Assembly (NCBI GenBank): GCA_021234155.1
Contig: JAJEKV010000014.1
Location: 21,279,513 to 21,343,512, forward strand
DNA: 64,000 nucleotides
Direction: 5' to 3'
Origin: Isoetes taiwanensis
Taxonomy: Eukaryota; Streptophyta; Lycopodiopsida; Isoetales; Isoetaceae
Part shown: piece after piece, positions 55,960-64,000 of the stretch
How the letters are laid out: each line of letters begins with the position of its first letter
Position numbering within the stretch: the first letter of the stretch is position 1
Made by a program: the position numbers and the translations under genes
Notes under the pieces: model-generated
Seen by the model: only the letters and a program-made list of their open reading frames with translations
What the model was told of the DNA's origin: nothing
Database searches by the model: none

Positions 55960-56350
55960 AAAATGGGACAAACTAGGATAACAAAAGGGGGAAACTGGTA
56001 AAACAAGATGACCAGAATCGATCAGATGAAAAAGACAAGCAAGGAAGAAACGGCTAAGCAAAGCTGATGGAGAAACAAGGATAAAAATAGATCAAGAAGA
56101 AAAAGCATGATATATGGACAACCAACATAGCAAAGAGAACCAAGGCAAATTAAGATGAGAAACGAAGGAGACAAGGCAAGAGAAACAAAACTAAGATGAT
56201 TGAAGCGATCAAATATGACGAAAAGACAAATAATAAGGAACTGGAGAAAATGGATCAACAAAGAAACGAGCGTAAAGCAATGCAAAAGACTAACGAAGGA
56301 TAAAGAGCAAAGACGGAACTCGGAGGAAAAAATATAAAATACGGGAAAAA
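55960..56350. other. Purine-rich tract
   Basis: About 390 bp with strong A/G bias on plus (AAGGAAGAAAC, GAAACGAAGGAGAC and similar). The minus-strand frame at 56285-56022 is a by-product of this bias, not a gene. Confidence 0.55.
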
Positions 56351-56639
56351 ATAACTAAGGAAAATCATTTAAGAAGACACACAATGTTTAATATTATTTT
56401 CATTTGCACGTATTATTGATAATATGTTTACATGTTGACATATCCCAATGGAACATATAGGGGTTGCCGTCATCACGGAGCCAAACTTGGAGAAGTTCAA
56501 TAAAGAACCTTTGATTAAGCTTATTGATTAAGGAATGATGAGCTAAGGCCAATCCGTTAGAATGTCTCATCATTTCTTTTGATATCAGTTGTACATTCTT
56601 AACCTATGCCCAACAATGATGCCCAACAATGCTAGGCAC

Positions 56640-56806
56640 CGTTACTAGTCTGTATATAAGATCTTTGCCAAGACTTTGGCAGAACGAGTGAAGGACATCT
56701 TGGCAGTCTATCTCGGCAACTCAATTGAGCTTTCTTCCAAAACAATGCAATGCTATATTGTGTACATTCTGTGAAGATAAGATAAGATAAGATAATAAGA
56801 TAAGAC
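56640..56806 (+). pseudogene. Small LINE RT relic with (GATAA)n stretch
   Basis: Near 56660-56750 a translation with one frame shift reads KIFAKTLAERVKDILAVYL, like the YK.(I/F)AK.LA.R(L/V)K.IL block of LINE RT. It is followed at 56775-56803 by five or six GATAA units. The relic is too short for clade assignment, and the pentamers may or may not be its tail. Confidence 0.45.
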
Positions 56807-56958
56807 ACAATGCATCAAGACTTCTTTGTAGCAAATAATAATCTGAAGGTAGCTTTTGATTCTTTGTGTCTAATAATGTATTGTACTTGCATCATTATAT
56901 ATACATATTGAACAACATTCTTTTGGTTTTGATAATTAACAAAGATGCATATTCAAGG

Positions 56959-58660
56959 TTGCATCATTCTTTATATTTTATAACGGTAAAATTGCCATTT
57001 AAATAGGCATAAAGGTTATATGATGACAATTTACTTGTAGCTTTTATGCTGCTCTTTATACTGCTCTTTGCTATATCTTTTCGACTGATTTTGTGCATCT
57101 GCCGTCACTGTCATCTTGAGAATAATCATTCTAGTTCCATGAAGCTTTCATGCACTATTTGCTCTAGAAGACAGTTGGCATCAATATCTAAACAATAAAG
57201 AGGGGCCTGGTTAATATATGGATAATCAATGTGAACAACAATTAGATCCATGGACTAATTACGTCTCTAGGAAATTTAACTCTGGATGCTTTGGCATTTT
57301 CGTCCCTAAAGCATGTAGATATAATTTAAACAACATTTACAGCTGGAAATATGATGAGAAGATGCATGCAAAAGAGGTCAAATAGAAAACTCGAGCTTGA
57401 TGTCCGAACAAGAAAAACAAATGTAGAGAGCATAAACAGCTGCACAGACACCCTTTAAATGCTCTAATATACATCTGCAAAAAAGATCCAATATGTATGC
57501 TCAATCTGGCTGGGAGCCTCAGTAAGAAATACAGCTACAGAAGGAAATTCGAATAATGTATTCTTAAGGTCTAGTTAGACATCCAGCACCAATGCAGATA
57601 AGGATGAGAGGTTGCATAGATACAATCCTTCATGAAGCATACTCGAAATTCAAGATAACTATAAGGAATGAAAAAAAAATCAAAACTGCAGAAGAAATGT
57701 ACCTAAGATGTTTACCTGGCTTGTAGCATGGAACAGTGCATTCATAGAGATCCATGCTCCCGTATTCTGGCTCTAGACATACCTAATGTGCTTTGCAACA
57801 TCATAAAAACAATGAAAGATTGCATCATTCTTTATGGTATATTATAATGATAAAACTACCATTTAAATAGGTATGATGACAATTTACTTCTAGCTTTCAT
57901 ATTGCTCTTTGCTATATCTTTTAGACTGATTTTATATATCCATCACTATCATCTTGAGGATAATCATTCCAGTTTCATGAAGCTTTCATGGCATTGTTTG
58001 CTCTAGAGGAAGGAAGGAAGGAAGGAATGTTCTTTTATCGTTGGCATCAATATCTGAACAATAAAGAGGAGTCTGGTTAATACATGGATAATCAATGTGA
58101 ACAACAATTAGATCCATGGACTAATTATGTCTCTAGGAAATTTAACTTTGGATGCTTTGGCATTTCCGTCCCTAAAGCATGTAGATATAATTTAAACAAT
58201 ATTTATAGCTGGAAATATGATGAGAAGATGCATGCAAAGGAGGTGAAATAGAAAACTCGCCCTTGATGCCCGAGCAAGAAAAAACAACTGCAGAGAGCAT
58301 AAATAGCTGCAATATGTATGCTCAATATGGATTGACGCTTTAGTAAGAAACACAGCTGCAGAAGGAAATTCAACTAATGTATTCTTAAGTCTAGTTAGAC
58401 ATCCAGCATTGATGCATATAAAGATGAGAAGGCTACATAGATATAATCCTTCATGAAGCATACTTCCTAATCAAAATAACTATAAGGAATAAAAAAAAAA
58501 AGTCAATACTGCAGAAGAAAAACATCTTAGAGACATTACCTGGCTTGTAGCATGGAGCAGTGCGTGATCGATACTCCTATATTCTGACTGCCATGACTTC
58601 CAAGCATGCCTAATGTGTTTTGCCGCATCATTGAAACAGTGAAAAAATATCAAATACAAA
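56959..58660. repeat. 861-bp tandem duplication
   Basis: TTGCATCATTCTTTA starts at 56959 and 57820. The second copy follows the first to about 58640 with roughly 88-90% identity, including AACAATTAGATCCATGGACT. The second copy has gained a (GGAA)n run at 58010-58026 and small deletions. The phrase TAATGTG(C/T)TTTGC lies near the end of both copies. Confidence 0.88.
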
Positions 58661-58692
58661 TCTTTTACAACACATTTCTTATCTAGATACAT
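58540..58692 (-). CDS. Possible exon of an unrecognised gene, duplicated
   Basis: The minus strand reads an open frame starting MYLDKKCVVKDLYLIFFHCF and continuing AAKHIRHAWKSWQSEYRS...LLHATSQ, after which a donor-like GTAATG follows at 58539. The older partner copy near 57815-57715 reads FHCFYDVAKHIRYV, then a stop, then ALFHATSQ before GTAAAC. Conservation of both ends with a stop in one copy suggests a duplicated exon of which only one copy is usable. I cannot identify the family. It may be chance. Confidence 0.22.
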
Positions 58693-60997
58693 TTATGCAA
58701 CCTAACCAATGCCTCTTGTGTTTACCCCTCAATACTTCATGTTGGAAGCTTGTATGAGAAATGAAGTCCTCAGAGCAAGCATTGCTACAAAGTTCCAAAT
58801 GTGAATCCATAAGCTTCGACTTCAACTGGCCTGTGTAAATCATGAATTGGCCGGTCTACTCCGAATTCACCTGAACAAAGGAAAAAGAAGACGGTCTATT
58901 AATTCTGAGAAAAATCCAAACGCAAGCCATGAGATCTACAGGCAAGGCAGTGACTGCTATCTTTGTCTTTTAAAAAAATTGATTAAATCCAAGTAGGAGC
59001 AACAACATCTGGAAGTGCAAAAGATTGTGTATCTTTCAGGGTTTGGATATTCCTCCTGCAGTTGTTCTCTAGGACGCACAAGCTAGAATCGTTAACACTA
59101 GACCTGTCCCATGATGGACCATTACCGGGCATTTTGATGGTTCACAAAAGAAATCATATAAAATCAAGAACACAAAAACTAGCCAAACCCTTTCTAGGAG
59201 TTCATATACACAAAAAAATGTATCAGCTCCCATTCTTGTGAGTTATGCTCTAGCAAACCCAAGGGGATCAAGTACCAAAAGCTTTATGTTCACACAAAGT
59301 AAAACTGCCTTGATGAAAAGATTTTTTTGATTTTTTTGGTTATAATGTTATTTTTCTACACGAGATATAGAATAAGGCACAAAAAACCACATCTCAATTC
59401 GAACTCTATGAAGGAAGATAGAGCAATTCAAACTTGACAGGGTCAAAATTGTCTTCTGCCTTTTGAGAACCAGTACTGGTTCCTAGAAAGTAGTTGTGAT
59501 ATAAAAACAACAACTTTCAGAAGGAAATCAATTTTGAGTTCAAATTTGGCGTATAAGTAGTTCACGAGGTCCTCCATCTTAGAAAAATGTTTGTTGAGTT
59601 TGAATTTGATGTTTTGATTTTGATTTTGATTTTTATTTTCAATTTTAGGGAATTTATACAAATGGATAACATTGCTACATATGACTGTAGGTTGTCCTCT
59701 AAAAAATCACACTATGAAGGTTTATAAGGATGTAAAACTAATGCAAAAACAAGCTCGTAAAAAGAGCAAAAGACATGGTAAAAAAAAATCAAAAACGATA
59801 TCTGTACCTGCCCATTACTGGTCCATAGTTCATTAAAAAATTGATAGTATCTTTATGTTAGTCCATTTCAAGTTGAGTTTTGGGACACGAGTAGCTCTCG
59901 GACCACTTTGTTCACAAAAAACATTTGTTGTTCATTATCTTGAGGATTGTACTCGAATAGATAACATCAATTATATTATATCTTCTATGTTTATTACAGA
60001 TTTGTGCCCTAAGGTGTGACTTTACAAAATCACATCTTCAAAATATCTCATATCAAGAAACCAATGCAAAAGGAACCAAGGAAAAATATGAAAAACTTTT
60101 ACTATAAAAAATCAAGATAGACTGCTATCTGCAGTCCAATTGTATACCATCATTGGTCCAAATGACTGAAAGTTTAACAAGATGCTACGCACGGAGGGTT
60201 GCCCTCCGTGACCCGAGGGTGAAGTGGCTTGAATCATTTTCACAATACAATACAATACTTGATACTCGATACTTCATACTTCAAAACAATACAACACTTG
60301 ATACTCGATTCATGTTTTCAACAAGAATTTCACCCTTGATTCCTAAAATATTATTCTAGTTTTGGAAAGGGTCAGTCCTATCGATTAAAAGAGAATGACA
60401 AACAAAGCTTTTTGACGTAAGTATGCACATTCGAGTTACATCATTTGGGTTCAAATCGTCTGTTTGAGATGTTGCTCTATTGTTGCCATCATGGCAATGA
60501 TATAGATTTAAATTTGTGGCATTAACAAAATAATTTGATCAAACTGTGCTTGTCTCAATCATTATGTTGTATAGACCGCATGACATGAACTTTAGCCTAT
60601 GCCTGCAACAACTACCTAACTGTTAGCCAATAAAACCATTTCTGCCATTAAAAATTGCAATACTTATAATTGTATGATAGCTGGAAAAACACAATTCTCA
60701 ATTGTCAAGTATCCTTTTCTGTAAAGTAAGGAACCCCCGAGTTCATTTTTATTTCAAAAATTCGGAACACGACGACTAGCTAGAAAATCGAGTGTTTTGA
60801 GTGTGCTGCATTAATGTCATGTCAAACATAATATATGAGGCAATATGGTTTCTTTAGATAATAATCCTCTACCATTCTGCATTACATAACAGAACAATAG
60901 CCATATCGCTACTTGTATGGAACACAAGTAGGTTTTATTACCATGCATAAGGGTTTACCCAGATCTAGAAATGTAAAAAACTCAACTATTATCAACC
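58693..60997. other. No gene recognised
   Basis: AT-rich sequence. Short features only: TTTTGA repeats near 59608-59640, and ACTTGATACTCGAT repeated at about 60258 and 60296. No coding signal that I would support. Confidence 0.45.
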
Positions 60998-62476
60998 TTG
61001 ATTACGCATAGGCTTTTCGTGGGGAGTTTCAAAAACATTTTACAGAGATGGGAGGAGGCGGAGGATAATGTTATCGAGAGGCACAGGAAAACTTTCAGAC
61101 AAGGGCTTACCTTGGATCAGCCCCTTGAAGGAGTTTCAACATCCCTGGAGGGCTACCAGCTCAGAAGGAAAAAAATGGCCAAAGCCTGCAAGATCAAGGA
61201 CTCCAATGGGTTCTTTAACCCGGCGGAGGTGAGTTCTTGTGATTGTGAAAATTGTGAGGAGGTCAAATTAGCAGCTTTAAACATCACTAAAACGAAGGTG
61301 GGTGAAAACAAGATCACAAATTCCATCCCAGTTGTGGGCAAGAACGACAAGGTTAAAGTTCTGGATTCTCCCCCCTCCTATAAAAATATTTTAATGAAAG
61401 ATGTTCCTTCTGTTTCAACTAACACTGTCAGCCAGGATTCCGGAAAGGGTTTCATTGATTTATTTGGCGTACCAGACACTTCTGCTGCTGACATCTTTTC
61501 TAAGAAAGCTATTTTAGTTCATTTCCCGCGGAAGTGCCCTTCTCAGGAAGAAGTCAAGACTTGGATTACTAAATCTCAACATATCCCTATCCTCTCGATC
61601 CTTAAGCTTGACAATAAAACCTTCCAAATTGTTTGCAGGGATGAAGTGCGTGTTGGCTATATTCTTAGAAGGAAGCTAGATATGATAGCCAATGCCCCGT
61701 TCTATTTGATGAGATGGAACTCCGGCTTCATCCCGGGAATGGATAAGGATATCAGGACGACCACTTGGATATCCTTTTTTAATCTGCCCCCTGTTTTTTG
61801 GACCAAATCTCATCTGCTGGCTCTCTCCGAACCCCTGGGGGATGTGATTGAGATCAATATCCCTCAAACCAATTATCCGTCAGTTTGTGTTTCCAAAAGA
61901 ATTAACTCTGACTGGAGCAAGAGCATAAAAACAAGAGTCAAGGAGAATGAGTATTTGGATATCATGATATCTTATTCTAAATGGCCGATCCTAACCACTA
62001 CAGCTAAGGAGAACATTCTTCACAAGAATACCAAACAAGTCTGGGTTCCTAAAGCAAGAATTAGTGAGGACAGGCAGGATGTGCAGGAATCTGAGCCTAA
62101 GATTGTTGATCAGAACCATAATATGAATCAATTTACTCTCTCCAGAATTAAGGGCCATGGGTACAATCAGGTTCCTAAGATCGAGCTCAATAATAATATG
62201 GTCTTTTTGTTTAAAAATGCTAATTTGTCGGTGAAGATTGATACAGGGAACCTGGTGTTCACCTTGCAAGAAGACCCTAATCCTGTTTGTAATAAGGAAG
62301 AGGAAGAGGTACAGCATATAGTTGAAGAAGTCACGGATCTAGAGGACAATTGCTGGAAGCTGGTTGACAAAAGAAGGGGCGGGGGTAAGAAAAAGTTTTA
62401 TATGGGACCCAGCCGAGCAAGCCCCAGGAAACAATCCATACAAGCCCGAGAGGTTGTAGGTAAGTACAAAATCTAA
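60998..62476 (+). CDS. LINE ORF1 protein with DUF4283-like domain, 492 aa
   Basis: The intact frame starts MITHRLFVGSFKNIL and has a charged N-terminal part with a CDCENCEE cysteine cluster near residue 82. From about residue 165 to 320 it matches the DUF4283 pattern of plant L1 ORF1 proteins: KAILVHFPRKCPSQEEVKTW, then FQIVCRDEVRVGYILRRK, PFYLMRWNSGF and TTWISFFNLPPVFWTKSHL. The C-terminus is basic (KRRGGGKKK). No CCHC knuckle is seen after DUF4283, unlike many relatives. The protein should bind LINE RNA. The true start could lie slightly downstream. Its stop overlaps the ORF2 start. Confidence 0.85.
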   Translation: MITHRLFVGSFKNILQRWEEAEDNVIERHRKTFRQGLTLDQPLEGVSTSLEGYQLRRKKMAKACKIKDSNGFFNPAEVSSCDCENCEEVKLAALNITKTKVGENKITNSIPVVGKNDKVKVLDSPPSYKNILMKDVPSVSTNTVSQDSGKGFIDLFGVPDTSAADIFSKKAILVHFPRKCPSQEEVKTWITKSQHIPILSILKLDNKTFQIVCRDEVRVGYILRRKLDMIANAPFYLMRWNSGFIPGMDKDIRTTTWISFFNLPPVFWTKSHLLALSEPLGDVIEINIPQTNYPSVCVSKRINSDWSKSIKTRVKENEYLDIMISYSKWPILTTTAKENILHKNTKQVWVPKARISEDRQDVQESEPKIVDQNHNMNQFTLSRIKGHGYNQVPKIELNNNMVFLFKNANLSVKIDTGNLVFTLQEDPNPVCNKEEEEVQHIVEEVTDLEDNCWKLVDKRRGGGKKKFYMGPSRASPRKQSIQAREVVGKYKI

Positions 62477-62751
62477 TGGATAGGGACATAAGCTGTATTA
62501 CCTGGAATCTCCAGGGGTTGAATAGCATCATCAAAAGGGAAAGGCTTAAGGTATGTCTTCATTCCCTCAAACCGGATATTTTGTTCATACAGGAGCATAA
62601 GATTCATGACCTCAACCATAGAGATATTATCAGTAGAACTCTTCCTCCTAATTTCAGTTTATGGTCAATTCCAGCCAATGACTCCTCAGCCGGGATTGCT
62701 ATTGCTTGGAATAATTACTTGAATCTTTCTAATACTTATATGATCAATGGG
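62476..62751 (+). pseudogene. LINE ORF2 N-terminus (APE endonuclease), truncated
   Basis: ATG at 62476-62478 overlaps the ORF1 stop by one base (TAATG). The frame begins MDRDISCITWNLQGLNS, the conserved WN-x-(R/Q)-GL endonuclease start, followed by LKPDILFIQEHK with the catalytic Glu and SSAGIAIAWNN. The CACTA element replaces the rest after about codon 92 (INGPT), so no endonuclease or RT can be made. Confidence 0.85.
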
Positions 62752-62771
62752 CCTACTAGAGAACGAGCTAT

Positions 62772-63076
62772 TAACGACGTCGGTTTGCGACGTACGGCAA
62801 ACGTCGACGTCGCAAAAATTTTTTCACGACGTCGCATGTGCGACGTGCCACGTCGCATTACAAACGTCCAGGCAGACGTCGCAATGGCCTACGTTGCAAC
62901 AGCAACGCACCACGTCGGAATTGCAACGCGCCACGTCGCATGGGCAACCTGTAACGTCGTTTATACAATTCAACGTCGCATATGAAACGTCCGACGTAGT
63001 TCATGCGACGTTGCGTTGCATGTGCGACGTGACACGTTGTATGTTCAACGTCTGTCGTAACACATGCGACGTCACG
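62772..63076. repeat. CACTA subterminal repeats (ACGTCG motif)
   Basis: Roughly twenty copies of CGACGT/ACGTCG or one-base variants in both orientations lie in about 300 bp, often as GCGACGT and CACGTCGC. In CACTA elements such arrays bind the element's own regulatory protein. CpG density is far above the surroundings. Confidence 0.85.
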
Positions 63077-63436
63077 AGTTTACCCAATCATGGAGATGAT
63101 GTGAAAAAGATTATTCAGGCAACTGGCCTTGGTTACAAGAGCATTCATGCATGTCCAAATGATTGCATGATCTTCTATCCTCCTAGAACATTTAGCAAAA
63201 CTACGCATTGTATGGTGTGCAATGCCTCTAGGTACAAAAATGATATGCAAGGTAAGAACGTACCTGAGAAGATGGTTCGCCATTTCCCATTGCTTCCCTC
63301 TGATACTTTTGAACATGCAAGTTTGCCCGAGGATGAGCATGTAGATGACACTGATGGATCCTTGCTTCACTTGTTTAAGAAGAAAATTCACACTACTTCT
63401 AAAACATATTTTCCACATGGACGACTCGATTTGTAG
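63077..63436 (+). pseudogene. TNP2-like transposase fragment (Transposase_21)
   Basis: The frame gives DDVKKIIQATGLGYKSIHAC then PNDCMIF, THCMVCNASRYKND, VPEKMVRHFPLLP, which matches the conserved HACPNDC...CPVCGxSRYK...VP.KVL.YFPL.P block near the N-terminal part of CACTA TNP2. The stop at 63434-63436 comes soon after (SKTYFPHGRLDL), so the DDE catalytic region is absent. The copy is therefore a deletion derivative or a first exon. The same frame is open upstream through the subterminal repeats to 62747, creating a chimeric 229-codon frame. Confidence 0.8.
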
Positions 63437-64000
63437 CTTCTGTATTTCGTAGAGGCTGTGCTTTTGATTTTGCTTCCTCTAATTTAACCCTTATTACCAA
63501 CATGTTTGCATCTATTTTGCTTTTTTGTGCATGTTGCTATATTTATTTCTTGAATTAAAGCATAATCTGGTAGTATTCCCTTGCTCTTTTCATTACGCAA
63601 GACCAATTACTTTGGTAGTGTCTAATTGCATTGAGACACGACAACTGGTAATTGTGGGTTTATTCCTACCTTCTATAACACCCATGACCCCTTGCAGCAA
63701 TGCCACTTCTCTCAATTCTTGTACACATAAACATCTTAACCACTGGCAAAAAAATGTGGATCAGTGCACCATATCTGAGGAACAATTCACAATAAAGGGC
63801 ATGCTTGATCTATAACTATATGTTGCATGAAAGTTGTTTTATGACCACATATTTTAATTCTTGGTTTGGAGTGGCAATGGAAATTAAATTGAATTGGTTT
63901 GGAGTGGCAATAGGGAAGGATGTCATCATCTCTGCCTTTGCTTGTATCGTGTCTAAGGCAAAGGCAAAGTGGAGGACACGTATAGGCACAAGCAAAGGCA
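63437..64000. other. Interior of the CACTA element or adjoining sequence
   Basis: AT-rich sequence. A GGTTTGGAGTGGCAAT phrase repeats at 63860 and 63897, and GGCAAAGGCAAAG/AGGCACAAGCAAAGGCA runs to the window end. No transposase motif was found here. Confidence 0.4.

Larger units (their letters stand above)
60998..62751 (+). mobile_element. L1-type LINE, 5' part, cut by a CACTA element
   Basis: An intact ORF1 and the first ~92 codons of ORF2 are present, then CACTA sequence begins. The 5' boundary is not visible as a target duplication. Since ORF1 is unbroken, this copy was young when it was interrupted. Confidence 0.85.
62752..64000 (+). mobile_element. CACTA-type DNA transposon, left end
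   Basis: Starts at about 62752 with CCTACTAGAGAACGAGC, a close variant of the CACTACTAGA-type terminus. It is followed by dense subterminal repeats and a TNP2-like coding fragment. The other end lies beyond the window, so the 3-bp target duplication and full TIR cannot be checked. Confidence 0.75.

Noticed and set aside
56022-56285. 87-codon hydrophobic minus-strand frame resembling a membrane protein
   Set aside because: It results from a purine-rich tract whose complement codes for Phe/Leu/Ser; no defined helices with loops or start context.
1-64000. CRISPR-like array or prokaryotic system
   Set aside because: The tandem repeats have no regular unique spacers and the spliced gene and retroelements show a eukaryotic nuclear genome.

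Overview
This is a repeat-dominated window of a land-plant nuclear genome. The evidence is one spliced SKU5-similar (pollen-type multicopper-oxidase-like) gene, a Ty1/copia element primed by initiator tRNA-Met, LTR-retrotransposon remnants of gypsy type, plant L1-type LINEs with DUF4283 and zf-RVT regions, a CACTA/TNP2 end, a hAT element and a Mutator-type MITE. Unlike most flowering-plant windows it also holds LINEs that end in microsatellites, (ATTCT)n and (ACATTT)n. This weakly suggests a non-flowering plant or a poorly sampled lineage. I cannot name the species. No rRNA, tRNA, CRISPR or bacterial-type operon was seen.

Layout. 1-4735: a 19-bp minisatellite that flips orientation near 430, followed by a mosaic of one repeat family with ~500-bp inverted arms and six copies of a 58-bp hairpin. 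4890-5935: two short tandem arrays (~160-bp and 157-bp units). 6124-27636: a minus-strand tandem array of a non-coding gypsy-type LTR retrotransposon, with three LTRs of ~1.6 kb, two complete internal regions and one partial one. A 6.08-kb LINE (15627-21702) and a 1.18-kb hAT element (22223-23402) sit in the second internal region, and the undisturbed first unit gives the empty site for both. 27637-30497: three LINE pieces, two plus and one minus. 31244-34248: the SKS gene, eight exons, the only convincing intact cellular gene.

35282-43163: a three-level nest, with a LINE (38663-40791) inside a copia element (35429-43089) inside a small TIR element. 44047-46060: a decayed minus-strand L1. 46080-47726: short hairpin-like motifs, T-rich degenerate repeats and a compound (GT)n microsatellite. 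48475-48810: a second copy of the repeat family found at the window start. 50316-50497: a 182-bp MITE with perfect 39-bp TIRs and a 9-bp target duplication; a relative sits in SKS intron 7. 53250-54741: a plus-strand L1 3' half with poly(A). 56959-58660: an 861-bp tandem duplication that contains a possible duplicated exon. 60998-62751: an L1 with intact ORF1 and the start of ORF2, cut by a CACTA element that runs off the window end.

Functionally the window is mostly the product of successive transposition. The SKS protein should act in the secretory pathway or cell wall. Nearly everything else is mobile-element sequence, mostly decayed; LINE ORF1 at 60998 is the exception. Assignments come from reading translated motifs by eye. 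No database search was possible, so clade names are provisional.
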